Assembly (NCBI GenBank): GCA_035470525.1 | Contig: DATIQT010000118.1 | Span: 1 to 49,915, forward strand | Direction: 5' to 3' | Source of the DNA: CALXSC01 sp035470525 | GTDB lineage: Bacteria > Pseudomonadota > Alphaproteobacteria > Rickettsiales > UBA1997 | DNA: 49,915 nucleotides | Shown: in pieces, positions 16,759 to 25,557 of the stretch | Position numbering within the stretch: position 1 is the first letter of the stretch | How the letters are laid out: each line of letters begins with the position of its first letter | The notes under the pieces: generated by a model | The model's input: the letters and a program-made list of their open reading frames with translations, nothing else | Database searches by the model: none | Told to the model about the DNA's origin: nothing | Program-made: the position numbers and the translations under genes

Positions 16759-17829
16759 ATGAGTTTTACTGATAAGCTAAATGATTTAGTTAAGAAATAT
16801 AGTGAATTAGGTGAGAAATTATTGCAACCCAATTTAACAGGTGATGAAATTGTTAAATTTTCTAAAGAACATTCAAATTTAGAGCCTATAGTTGAAAAGA
16901 TTACTGAATATCAAAAATCTGAACAAGGTTTAATTGATTGTGAAAGTATGTTAAAGGAAGAATCCGATAGTGAAACTAAAAAGATGGTTGAAGAAGAAAT
17001 TGGTGAATTGAGAAAAAAAGTTCCTTTGTTAAAAAGAGAAGTTGAAATAATGCTTTTACCAAAAGATGAAGCTGATGAGAAGAATGCCATATTGGAAATT
17101 AGAGCTGGAACTGGTGGAGAAGAGGCTTCTTTGTTTGGTGCGGTTTTATTTAAGATGTATCAGAAATATGCTGAAAGAAAAGGTTGGAAATTTGAGGTAA
17201 TGAGTATTGATGAAAGTGATTTAGGCGGTGTGAAAGAAGCATCTGTTTTGATTAAAGGACAAAATGTTTTTAAAAGATTAAAATTTGAATCAGGTTGTCA
17301 TAGAGTTCAACGAGTTCCAGAAACTGAGCAAAAGGGCAGGGTACATACTTCTGCTGCTACTGTTGCAGTTTTGCCTGAAGCTGAAGATGTTGATATTAAG
17401 ATTGAAGATAAGGATTTAAGAATTGATATTTGTAGAGCTAGTGGACCGGGTGGACAAGGTGTTAATACTACTGATAGTGCGGTTAGAATAACTCATTTGC
17501 CAACAGGTATTGTAGTTCAACAACAAGATGAAAGATCTCAACATAAGAATATGGATAAAGCTATGAAGCTTTTAAGGGCGAAACTTTATGATATGGAGAG
17601 AACTAAAAAAGATAAAGAAAGAGCTGATAGCAGGAAAGAGCAAATTGGAACTGGTGATAGATCTGATAAAATTAGAACATACAATTATCCTCAAGGTAGA
17701 GTAACAGACCACAGAATTAATCTTACTCTGTATAAACTTGATAATATTACTGAAGAAGGCAATTTAGATGAATTGATTGACGGTTTGATTACAGATGAAG
17801 AAGTTAGAAGATTATCTGAGAATATTTAA
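16759..17829 (+). CDS. prfA: Peptide chain release factor 1
   Basis: RF1 recognises UAA and UAG and triggers peptidyl-tRNA hydrolysis. The GGQ motif lies in RASGPGGQGVN (about residue 232). The codon-recognition P-x-T motif is PET in HRVQRVPETEQKGRVHTS. The GRVTDHRINLTLYKL end is also typical. The 356-aa length from the ATG at 16759 is normal; an upstream TTG would add only three residues. Downstream hemK/prmC, common in relatives, is missing. A shared terminator separates it from convergent htpG. Confidence 0.96.
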   Translation: MSFTDKLNDLVKKYSELGEKLLQPNLTGDEIVKFSKEHSNLEPIVEKITEYQKSEQGLIDCESMLKEESDSETKKMVEEEIGELRKKVPLLKREVEIMLLPKDEADEKNAILEIRAGTGGEEASLFGAVLFKMYQKYAERKGWKFEVMSIDESDLGGVKEASVLIKGQNVFKRLKFESGCHRVQRVPETEQKGRVHTSAATVAVLPEAEDVDIKIEDKDLRIDICRASGPGGQGVNTTDSAVRITHLPTGIVVQQQDERSQHKNMDKAMKLLRAKLYDMERTKKDKERADSRKEQIGTGDRSDKIRTYNYPQGRVTDHRINLTLYKLDNITEEGNLDELIDGLITDEEVRRLSENI

Positions 17830-17832
17830 TTT

Positions 17833-17860
17833 AAAAGAGGGATTAAATCCCTCTTTTTTT
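17833..17860. terminator. Bidirectional terminator between prfA and htpG
   Basis: AAAAGAGGGATT pairs with AATCCCTCTTTT around a single-base to three-base loop, followed by a T-run. The A-run on the other side serves htpG. Confidence 0.9.
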
Positions 17861-19772
17861 ATTTTTTTGATTTTAATAATTCATTTAATCTTTTTGCAAA
17901 CTCACCAGCATTAGCTACTGGTTCACCTTCTATAATACAAGCTTCATCAAATAAAATTTTTACTAAATCTTGTAATTCTGTAAATTTTTCTGGGTTTGAT
18001 AAATTTGCATTAATATTTTGAATTATTTCATGCTTTGGATTGATTTCTATAATCTTTTTCATTGAGTATGGTATTTGTTTTTGTTCTAACAAATATCTTT
18101 CTAATCTAATATCCATAGCTTGTTTATCAGCAACCAAACATACTGGACTTGAAGTTAATTTTTTAGATATTTTAACATCCTTAATTTTATCTTTTAATGT
18201 CTCCTTGATGAAAGTGATTAAACCATTAAATTCAGTTTCTGTAATATTTTTTATTTCTTTCTTTTTTTCATCATCAAATTTAATATCTTTTTCTTCTTCT
18301 TTTTCTTCTGGTTCATTGTTTAGGTTATTTAAATCAATATCTTCTCTTGTGATTGATTTGAGTTCTTTTCCTTTATAATAGTGTTGAGTTGTAACCCAAA
18401 AATTATCCACTGTGTCAATTAAATAAAGTACTTCTATATCTTTATCTTTAAAACCTTCTACTTGTGGAGAATTTTCAAGAGTTGCTACACTGTCACCTGT
18501 TATGTAGAATATATTTTCTTGCTTTTCTTTCATTCTATCAATGTATTCTTTTAGAGTAATCATCTTGTCAGGTGATTTGCTTGAATAAAAAATACAAATA
18601 TTCATTATTTCTTCACCAAAAGTACTGCCTTCACATAATCCTTCTTTTATAACAGGTCCAAAATTGTTCCAGAATTCTAAATATTTTTCTGGTTCTTCGT
18701 TCATTTTTTTCTCAAGTTCAGTTAAAATTCTGTGTGTTAAAGATTTTTTAATTTTTTCAATTAAATTATTATATTGTAGGCTTTCTCTATTTATATTTAA
18801 AGGCAAATCTTCGGAATCAACTATACCTCTAACAAATCTCAAAAACGGAGGAAGTAAATCTACTCCACTATCAGTAATAAATACTTTTTTTACATAAAGT
18901 TTAAGTTTTGATTCTCTATCTGTTGGTAAATACAAATCAATAGGTTTTTTATCCGGAATAAAAATTAAATTAATGAACTCAATAACACCTTCGGCTTTGT
19001 TATGTAAAGTCATAAATGGTTCACCAGGCATGTGTGAAACATGTGTATAAAATTCATTATACTGTTCTTTTGTAATTTCGTTTTTTGGTCTTGTCCATAA
19101 AGCTGAAGCTGTATTCATTACTTTGAAATGTCCGTCGTCCATTTGTAATTCAACTGGGATACTAATATGGTCTGAGTATAATTTTATGATATTTCCTAAG
19201 TAAATTTTATCTAAAAATACTTCTTCGTCAGCTTTTAAATGTAAAATTATTCTTGTCCCTCTTGGATAATCTCCTTCCATTTCTTCAACTGTATATTTTC
19301 CTTCACCATCAGAAATCCATTTATTAACTTTCTTTTTTCCTGCTTTCCTTGAAATTACTTCAACTTCATCAGCAATCATAAAGGCAGAATAAAATCCAAC
19401 ACCAAATTGTCCGATTAATTGAATATCTTTAGTACTGTTCTCATTTAATGTTTTTAAAAAAGCTTCTGTTCCAGATCTTGCAATAGTTCCAAGTTGAGAA
19501 ATTAATTCAGCTCTTTCCATACCTATACCATTATCAATAATTGAAAGAGTTTTTTTATCTTTATCTATTTCTATTTTAACTTTTAATTCTTTATCTTCTT
19601 CTAATAATTTATCATCTTGAGTTGCTTTATATCTTAATTTATCACAAGCATCAGAAGCGTTTGAAATTAATTCTCTAATTGCTACATCTTTATTTGTGTA
19701 TAAAGAATGTATCATTAATTTAAGCATTTTTTTGCTTTCAACACCAAATTCAAATTTTTCTTTTTCGGACAT
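17859..19772 (-). CDS. htpG: Molecular chaperone HtpG (Hsp90)
   Basis: HtpG is the bacterial Hsp90. The GHKL ATPase domain shows NASDACDKLR, DNGIGM and GQFGVGFYSAFMIADEV. The middle domain includes YVKKVFITD and GIVDSEDLPLNINRE, and a C-terminal dimer domain follows. From the ATG at 19772 the protein is about 637 aa and begins MSEKEKFEFGVESKKMLKLM, the normal Hsp90 start. An upstream ATG at 19826 would add 18 residues that overlap the promoter, so I reject it. A CTTGAAA-N13-ACTTATAT promoter at 19800-19827 indicates sigma-32 (RpoH) control. Confidence 0.96.
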   Translation of the reverse strand: MSEKEKFEFGVESKKMLKLMIHSLYTNKDVAIRELISNASDACDKLRYKATQDDKLLEEDKELKVKIEIDKDKKTLSIIDNGIGMERAELISQLGTIARSGTEAFLKTLNENSTKDIQLIGQFGVGFYSAFMIADEVEVISRKAGKKKVNKWISDGEGKYTVEEMEGDYPRGTRIILHLKADEEVFLDKIYLGNIIKLYSDHISIPVELQMDDGHFKVMNTASALWTRPKNEITKEQYNEFYTHVSHMPGEPFMTLHNKAEGVIEFINLIFIPDKKPIDLYLPTDRESKLKLYVKKVFITDSGVDLLPPFLRFVRGIVDSEDLPLNINRESLQYNNLIEKIKKSLTHRILTELEKKMNEEPEKYLEFWNNFGPVIKEGLCEGSTFGEEIMNICIFYSSKSPDKMITLKEYIDRMKEKQENIFYITGDSVATLENSPQVEGFKDKDIEVLYLIDTVDNFWVTTQHYYKGKELKSITREDIDLNNLNNEPEEKEEEKDIKFDDEKKKEIKNITETEFNGLITFIKETLKDKIKDVKISKKLTSSPVCLVADKQAMDIRLERYLLEQKQIPYSMKKIIEINPKHEIIQNINANLSNPEKFTELQDLVKILFDEACIIEGEPVANAGEFAKRLNELLKSKK

Positions 19773-19799
19773 ATATATAAATTTTATTAGATAGTAAGT

Positions 19800-19827
19800 A
19801 TATAAGTATTCTTTGCTAGATTTCAAG
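19800..19827 (-). promoter_or_regulatory. Heat-shock (RpoH/sigma-32-type) promoter of htpG
   Basis: On the minus strand CTTGAAA is followed after 13 nt by ACTTATAT, ending 27 nt before the htpG ATG. The arrangement matches the grpE promoter at 28901-28928 in sequence and spacing, and resembles the known RpoH consensus (CTTGAAA and a C/T-rich -10 ending TATNT). Confidence 0.75.
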
Positions 19828-19990
19828 AGATTAACAATTTTAAATAATTGAATATAAATAGTTCTTGATAAAAATTTTTATATTATATTACAACACTATA
19901 ATATTTATATTATCATTATCTATAAATGTTTTAATAAAAAAGATAATACTAATGAACATAAATTTATAGATGAATTTTTTTTGTTGCATA

Positions 19991-20023
19991 ATTAAGTTTA
20001 ATAATATTATTATTAAACTTAAT
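19991..20023. promoter_or_regulatory. Perfect palindrome upstream of the lipase-LysM gene
   Basis: ATTAAGTTTAATAAT (19991-20005) and its exact complement (20009-20023) flank a 3-nt spacer. It ends 23 nt before the start codon and has no following T-run, so an operator or a 5'-UTR hairpin is more likely than a terminator. Confidence 0.6.
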
Positions 20024-20046
20024 GGTTGTAAAATAGATAAATTAAT

Positions 20047-21075
20047 ATGTCAGAAAAAAATTCAGATTTAGGTAAGTTTATTGATAGTGCTTTTTTAAGT
20101 AAAACTGTTTATCGCAAAGATTTAAAACAAGGTTTAAAAGTTAGTGATAAATGGAGTGTTACTGCAACATCGAAAGAGTTATTATCTCGTGATAAGACTG
20201 GGTATTTTGGTGCTATTTTTCAAGATAATGAAGGTAATAAAATTATTGCCTCTAGAGGAACAGATATAAAAGATAAACACGATATAAAAGCTGATCTTCA
20301 AATTGGATTAAATATATTACCAACCCAATTAGATTCAGCTATAAATTTCATTGAAGAAGCAACTTCATTAAATAAAATTTCTAATACAACGAATATATTA
20401 GAAATAGGTCATTCATTAGGTGGTGCTTTGGCTGAATTTCTTTCGATAAAATATAATTCAAGAGCCGATGCCTTTAATGCTCCTGGTATAAAAGCATTAA
20501 TTAACAATTTTGAAAAAAAATTTAATGTTGAAGTTGATATAGGTAATTTAAAAAATACTATTAGTAATATAAATAGTACTGAAGATATTGTTTCAAAGTT
20601 TGGAACTCAAGTTGGAACAATTTATGAGCTTGAATATTCAAATATTACAGAAATATCTTTACTTTTTTCTTTACTAAAAAATGGTGTTGGTGTTATTTCA
20701 ATTGGTATTGGTTTATATGCTTTATATCAAGAACATAGTATAGATAATCAATATGATACAATTCTTAAAATTTATAATCTTAATAAAGATGTTTCGCTTA
20801 ATTCTATTGAAACTTCTAAAATTGCTATGAATGTTTTGGATATTTTAAATCCAAGAGTTTATTTAACTACAGCTGGTCAAACACTTTCTGAAGTTGCTAT
20901 GGATTTTAATATTCCTGTTGATAAAATATTAAAATTAAATTCAAATTTAAATTTAAGACAAACTTTATTCGAAGGTACTAAAATAAATCTTCCCAATGAT
21001 AATTATTCATTTAATAATGTAATTATTAATCAAAATAATATGGAAACAAAAATAAGTTTAACTGATAAATTATAG
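20047..21075 (+). CDS. Lipase-fold hydrolase with C-terminal LysM domain
   Basis: The 342-aa protein has a DUF2974/Lipase_3-like N-terminal half: GAIFQDNEGNKIIASRGTD, then the nucleophile elbow EIGHSLGGALAEF (GHSLGG at about 121-126), then DAFNAPG and later NSTEDIVSKFG. A hydrophobic segment (about 205-225) follows. The C-terminal residues 272-318 form a LysM fold (YLTTAGQTLSEVAMDFNIPV, then GTKINLP), a peptidoglycan/chitin-binding module. There is no N-terminal signal peptide. Similar lipase-LysM proteins are annotated as possible phospholipases. The candidate Ser is clear; Asp and His cannot be assigned safely. A non-Sec exported enzyme is possible, as inference only. A palindrome lies directly upstream. 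Confidence 0.75.
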   Translation: MSEKNSDLGKFIDSAFLSKTVYRKDLKQGLKVSDKWSVTATSKELLSRDKTGYFGAIFQDNEGNKIIASRGTDIKDKHDIKADLQIGLNILPTQLDSAINFIEEATSLNKISNTTNILEIGHSLGGALAEFLSIKYNSRADAFNAPGIKALINNFEKKFNVEVDIGNLKNTISNINSTEDIVSKFGTQVGTIYELEYSNITEISLLFSLLKNGVGVISIGIGLYALYQEHSIDNQYDTILKIYNLNKDVSLNSIETSKIAMNVLDILNPRVYLTTAGQTLSEVAMDFNIPVDKILKLNSNLNLRQTLFEGTKINLPNDNYSFNNVIINQNNMETKISLTDKL

Positions 21076-21082
21076 ATATATT

Positions 21083-21208
21083 TTAATTTCTAGGTTTTGC
21101 AATTAAATATTTTTTGAATTTAAATTCGCTGGAGTCTTGTTTTGTTAATAAAATATGTTTATTTGCAATTATTTGTTCTTCTATATTGAAAATTAAATTA
21201 TCATTGAC
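21083..21208 (-). pseudogene. Possible gene remnant (C-terminal fragment)
   Basis: An open stretch on the minus strand reads NDNLIFNIEEQIIANKHI, then LLTKQDSSEFKFKKYLIAKPRN and a stop. It has protein-like composition but no start codon, and an in-frame TAA lies two codons upstream. It could be the tail of a lost gene or chance. I recognise no family. Confidence 0.25.
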
Positions 21209-21232
21209 AAATTAAGTTTTAAATTTGTTATT
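21204..21232 (+). promoter_or_regulatory. Candidate sigma-70-type promoter of the NlpD-like gene
   Basis: A consensus TTGACA at 21204-21209 is followed after 17 nt by GTTATT in an AT-rich run. It lies about 90 nt ahead of the start codon at 21319. Confidence 0.5.
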
Positions 21233-21318
21233 ATTTATGGTTCAATATTTACTTTACATTTTAAAAATATTTAATATATTTAAAATATGAAATGGGAGTT
21301 GAATATTGGGAATAATTT

Positions 21319-22491
21319 ATGAAAAATTACTATACTTTATTTTTAGGATTGGTATTTGTGAGTTGTACTCAAAATGCTGTTGAGGTTGTTAATAAAGAAA
21401 ATATGGTTTTTAAACCAAATTATAGTGAAACTTATGTTGAAAGTCCTGATGGTAAAATAGCTAGAAGTTTGAGGGGCAGGAATGATAGTGATAAAGCACA
21501 GGAAATTAGTATTATAAACAAACAAGACAGTGATTATGGTTTTTATGTTGTAAAATCTGGTGATAATCTGTCATCTATAGCGAGTAAATATAATACTAGT
21601 ACGGAAGAAATTGCTGAATTAAATGGTTTGAAAAAACCATATCCAATAAGAGTAGGACAAAAATTAAAAATTTCTGGTTTATCTAATAAAAATGAAACTA
21701 CTAAAGAATCGCTTGCTGAAGATGGTGTTTATATTGTAAAGTCTGGTGATAATTTGTTATCTATAGCAAAAAAGTATGACACAAGTATAGAGGAACTCGC
21801 CAAGTTGAATGATTTGGAAAAACCATATCCAGTGAGAATTGGACAAAAGTTAAAAGTTTCAAAGATAGAAATGACTACAAAAAATAAACAAAGTGGAACT
21901 TATGTAGTTAAGGCAGGTGATAATTTATCTTCTATAGCTAGTAAAAATGATATGACTTTAGCTGAAATTATTGATTTAAATGATCTGAAGAATCCATATT
22001 CGATAAGAGTTGGACAAAAGTTAAAAATTTCAAAAAATGTTGTGGTAGTTAAAGATTCAAATAATAATACTAAAAAAATTATTGAAAGAAAAGAAACAAA
22101 ATTAAATAGTGATGATTCTTTTATGTGGCCGATACAAGGTAATATTTTATCAGGTTTTGGTAATAAGGGTAATGGTTTATATAACGATGGTATAAATATT
22201 GGTTCATCAAGTGGTTCCGAGTTTAGAGCTACTAAAGATGGTGTTGTTGCTTATGTTGGTAACGAATTAAGAGGTTATGGAACGATTATTTTGATTAAAC
22301 ACGATTCAAATTGGATTTCTGCTTATGCTCATTGTGGTAGTGTAAAAGTTGCTAGAGGGGATAGGGTAAAAAAAGGTCAAGTGATTGGAACTGTGGGACA
22401 AACTGGAAATGTTGATAAACCTCAATTATATTTTAGTTTGAGAAACGGAAGAGAAGCTGTTGATCCATTAAAATATCTAAAGAATAGTTAA
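21319..22491 (+). CDS. NlpD/EnvC-like lipoprotein with three LysM repeats and degenerate LytM domain
   Basis: The N-terminus MKNYYTLFLGLVFVSC looks like a lipoprotein signal with Cys16. Three LysM repeats occupy about residues 75-118, 137-181 and 194-239 (VVKSGDNLSSIASKYNTS-like, each ending RxGQKLKI). A LytM/M23 domain covers about 268-389. The catalytic zinc motifs are lost: HxGxD is NDGINI and HxH is QLYFSLR. This is the pattern of NlpD, which activates cell-wall amidases and does not cut peptidoglycan itself. An envelope role in septum cleavage is therefore likely. The gene has its own TTGACA promoter and precedes a TrmA-family gene. Confidence 0.88.
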   Translation: MKNYYTLFLGLVFVSCTQNAVEVVNKENMVFKPNYSETYVESPDGKIARSLRGRNDSDKAQEISIINKQDSDYGFYVVKSGDNLSSIASKYNTSTEEIAELNGLKKPYPIRVGQKLKISGLSNKNETTKESLAEDGVYIVKSGDNLLSIAKKYDTSIEELAKLNDLEKPYPVRIGQKLKVSKIEMTTKNKQSGTYVVKAGDNLSSIASKNDMTLAEIIDLNDLKNPYSIRVGQKLKISKNVVVVKDSNNNTKKIIERKETKLNSDDSFMWPIQGNILSGFGNKGNGLYNDGINIGSSSGSEFRATKDGVVAYVGNELRGYGTIILIKHDSNWISAYAHCGSVKVARGDRVKKGQVIGTVGQTGNVDKPQLYFSLRNGREAVDPLKYLKNS

Positions 22492-22559
22492 TTGGACTTC
22501 CTATAAATAAAGTTTAAGAAATTTTAATGATTGATAATAAATTATTTGCAGGGATTCAA

Positions 22560-23774
22560 ATGCGAATTGAAATTGTTGGAATTAATACAGAAGGAGATGG
22601 TTTTGGATTTTTAAATAATAAGAAAGTATTTATATCCAAGACTTATACTGGTGATGTTGTTGATTTTAATATTCAAAGAGAAACTAAAGATTATATTTTT
22701 GGTAAATTGCTGTCAATTGTAAAGCCATCGAAAGATAGAGTAGAAAGTAAGTGTCCTTATTTTGATAAATGTGGTGGTTGTTGTTTTTTGGGTTTGTCAG
22801 AGGATAAATATTATGAATATAAAAAAAATATTCTTAAGAATTTAGGTTTTGATTTATCGGATTTTATAAAAGTTGGTTTAAATTCAAGAAGAAGATCTGT
22901 TTTCAAAGTAAAAAATAATAAGTTGGGATTTTTTGAGAAGGATACTAATAATCTTGTTGAGATAGATAATTGTATTCTATTAGAACGCTCTATAAATAAT
23001 ATTATTTCAAAATTAAAAGATTTAATTAAAAAAATTCCAGTTTCAGAAATATCTGTAACTAATTATGAAAATGGTTTAGATGTTTTATTTACATTAAATA
23101 AAGAATTGGATTTAAATCAAAATAAAATTCTAACTGATTTTGCTAAAAATGAGGGTGTTATATCTGTTAGTTATAAAATGGATAATAGTAGTCCGTTTTT
23201 ATTTTTACAGAAAGAAAAGCCAACTCTAACATTTGATAATGGTATTAAAATTGAATTAAAATCTAATATATTTTTACAAGCTACTAGGGAAGGGCAAAAG
23301 GCTATAACTGAAATTGTTGTTGATACTTTAAAAAATTGTAAAAATGTTTTAGATTTATATTGTGGTATTGGAACTTATACTTTTCCTCTATCTTCTTTTA
23401 CGAAAGTTCATGCTATAGAAGGTAGTCAAGATATGATTGATATTTTAAATCAAAATATAAAAATTAATAAGCTTTCAAATAAAATTAGTACTGAATGTAA
23501 AAATTTAGTTCAAAGTCCATTGCTACATTGGGAATTAAATAAGTTTGATGGTATAGTTATTAATCCGCCTAGAAATGGTGCTAAATCTCAATGTCAAAAT
23601 ATAGTTAAATCTAATATTAAGAAGGTAATTATGGTTTCTTGTAATCCTCAGACTTTTAAAATTGATAGTGGGATTTTATTAGAGGGTGGTTATGACCTTT
23701 TAAATGTAATTGCCATTGATCAGTTCTTTGAAAATCAACACTTGGAAACGGTTGGAATTTTTGAAAAAAAATAA
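22560..23774 (+). CDS. TrmA/RlmC/RlmD-family RNA (uracil-5-)-methyltransferase
   Basis: An N-terminal TRAM-like segment (MRIEIVGINTEGDGFGFL) is followed by the iron-sulfur cysteine cluster CPYFDKCGGCC (about residues 65-75), the AdoMet motif DLYCGIGTYTFPLS (about 264-277), INPPRNGA and the catalytic VSCNPQTF (about 358-365). The position methylated (U747, U1939 or tRNA U54) cannot be told from these motifs. I choose the ATG at 22560 because CAGGGATTCAA supplies a ribosome binding site and the domain begins there. A start at 22527 has none. The DPPR motif has Asn for the first residue. Confidence 0.88.
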   Translation: MRIEIVGINTEGDGFGFLNNKKVFISKTYTGDVVDFNIQRETKDYIFGKLLSIVKPSKDRVESKCPYFDKCGGCCFLGLSEDKYYEYKKNILKNLGFDLSDFIKVGLNSRRRSVFKVKNNKLGFFEKDTNNLVEIDNCILLERSINNIISKLKDLIKKIPVSEISVTNYENGLDVLFTLNKELDLNQNKILTDFAKNEGVISVSYKMDNSSPFLFLQKEKPTLTFDNGIKIELKSNIFLQATREGQKAITEIVVDTLKNCKNVLDLYCGIGTYTFPLSSFTKVHAIEGSQDMIDILNQNIKINKLSNKISTECKNLVQSPLLHWELNKFDGIVINPPRNGAKSQCQNIVKSNIKKVIMVSCNPQTFKIDSGILLEGGYDLLNVIAIDQFFENQHLETVGIFEKK

Positions 23775-23982
23775 TTTTTTTTGCTTGACATATTTTTGTT
23801 TTAGAAAATTTTAATATCATTTTTTGTCAAGAAGATTTTTTTATTTTTTTAAAAATAATATACTTTACTTATAAAAATATTGCTAAATAATTAGAAGTGG
23901 AGAATTCAAATAAATATAGGGAAATAAGGTCTCACTACAATTTAGTAGTGTTAATATTATTATAATAATTTTTTAAATTTAA
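23775..23982 (+). promoter_or_regulatory. dnaA upstream region with dyads
   Basis: The region holds CTTGACA at 23784-23790 and its inverse TGTCAAG at 23826-23832; the first overlaps a TTGACA -35. Further on is a small hairpin CACTAC/GTAGTG at 23933-23950. I found no TTATCCACA-like DnaA boxes, so nothing here supports an origin. The dyads might be operator or attenuator sites. Confidence 0.4.
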
Positions 23983-25371
23983 ATGCAAGAATTAGAGCAA
24001 AATAATATTTGGGTAAATGTAAAAAGACTTTTTCAAAATGAATTTGAAATAGAAGTCTATAATTCTTGGTTGTCAAATTTAAACTTTGTTTCTTTTAATG
24101 GCTTTGAACTTACTATGTCTGTTGAAACTATGTTTATTAAAGAATGGATTAGTAAGGAATTTTTAGATGGAAGAAAGAAGAAAGTCAATGGCGAGATTAT
24201 TTGGTTAAAAAAGGGTATTAAACAATTATTATTGGAACAATTAAATATTAAAAAAGTAGAGATAATAGTTGATAAAAATGTAAAATCAGAAGCTAAAATT
24301 TATAATAATAATGTAGCGAATTTATCAGAACATGATAATATTTTTACAATTGGAACTCAATTAAATCCTTTATATACTTTTGAAAATTACGTAGTCGGTA
24401 ATTCTAACAAGCTTGCATGTTCTATTGCGCATTCTATTATAAATGAAGAGAATTTGGGTTTTAGTGTAAATCCATTTTTTATATATGGAAATGTTGGTTT
24501 GGGAAAAACTCATTTGATGCAAGCTATGGCTTGGGAATTTAAAAATAAATGTAAAAGTAAGAATGTAGTTTATTTGTCAGCTGAAAAGTTTATGTATTTG
24601 TTTGTACAATCATTGCAAAATAAAAATATAAATGAATTTAAAGAACAATTTAGAAATATTGATATTTTGTTGATTGATGATATACAATTTATCGCTGGTA
24701 AAGAAGGAACACAAAAAGAATTTTTTTATACATTTAATACATTATTGAGTGATAATAAAAAAATTATTATGGCTTGTGACAAAGCTCCAGAAAATATGGA
24801 AAATATTGATAATCAATTAAAATCTAGAATGTCAGGTGGTATAGTTGTTGATATTTTGGCACCAGATTATGAAATGAGATTAGAATTAGCAAAGAAGAAA
24901 GCTGAGATTTTGGGCTTAAGTTGTGATAATGAAATATTTGAATATATAGCTCAAAATGTTACATCTACAAACAGAGATATAGAAGGTATAATTAAGAAAC
25001 TTTTAGTTCATCAAAAGTTTGTAAATCAAAATATAACTTTAGATGTTGTAAAGAATATATTAAAAGATATTATTTCTGCAAATAATAAAGTAATCACAAT
25101 ACAAAAAATCCAACAAAAAGTTGTTGATTTCTATAAGATTACGAATTTGGAATTATTATCAGATAAAAGAGATAGAAAATTTTCATTACCAAGACAAGTA
25201 GCTTTTTATTTATCAAAAAAGATTACTAAAAAGAGTTTTCCAGAAATTGGAAGAGAGTTTGGAAATAAAAATCATGCAACAGTTATTTTTGCATTTAATA
25301 AAATTGAAAAAGAATTAGAATTAAATTCTGAGCTTGCTGAAGCTATTAATAAAATTGAAAAATCATTATAA
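23983..25371 (+). CDS. dnaA: Chromosomal replication initiator protein DnaA
   Basis: DnaA binds DnaA boxes and melts the origin. The 462-aa protein has the N-terminal interaction domain (WVNVKRLFQNEFEIEVYNSWL), Walker A GNVGLGKTHLMQA (about residues 169-181), Walker B LLIDDIQFIAGKEGTQ, the box VII/sensor region QLKSRMSGG and a C-terminal helix-turn-helix (SLPRQVAFYLSKK to SFPEIGREFG). The DNA-contact signature, GGRDHTTV in most bacteria, reads GNKNHATV here (about 427-434), changing positions equivalent to E. coli R432, D433 and T435. Neighbours are not dnaN/recF, and no DnaA-box cluster is nearby, so the origin is probably elsewhere. This scattered layout is common in alphaproteobacteria. 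Confidence 0.96.
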   Translation: MQELEQNNIWVNVKRLFQNEFEIEVYNSWLSNLNFVSFNGFELTMSVETMFIKEWISKEFLDGRKKKVNGEIIWLKKGIKQLLLEQLNIKKVEIIVDKNVKSEAKIYNNNVANLSEHDNIFTIGTQLNPLYTFENYVVGNSNKLACSIAHSIINEENLGFSVNPFFIYGNVGLGKTHLMQAMAWEFKNKCKSKNVVYLSAEKFMYLFVQSLQNKNINEFKEQFRNIDILLIDDIQFIAGKEGTQKEFFYTFNTLLSDNKKIIMACDKAPENMENIDNQLKSRMSGGIVVDILAPDYEMRLELAKKKAEILGLSCDNEIFEYIAQNVTSTNRDIEGIIKKLLVHQKFVNQNITLDVVKNILKDIISANNKVITIQKIQQKVVDFYKITNLELLSDKRDRKFSLPRQVAFYLSKKITKKSFPEIGREFGNKNHATVIFAFNKIEKELELNSELAEAINKIEKSL

Positions 25372-25557
25372 AATAAAAATTTCTTTTAATGTTTTTATTT
25401 AAAAAACTATTGAAAAATAATTTTTATATTCTATTCATATAATTATAGTTATAATTGCAATTGCAATTGTAGGTTAATACCATAAGAGATTTAATATAAA
25501 TATATAAAAGTCATAATACAGTTATAATTATAATATTAATAATTTTGTGAGTTAAAG

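Noticed and set aside
19773..19826. N-terminal extension of HtpG
   Set aside because: It overlaps the heat-shock promoter and precedes the normal Hsp90 start MSEKEKFEFG.
23775..23982. Replication origin next to dnaA
   Set aside because: No cluster of DnaA boxes and no dnaN/recF neighbours. The dyads seen are short. The altered DnaA signature keeps a small doubt.
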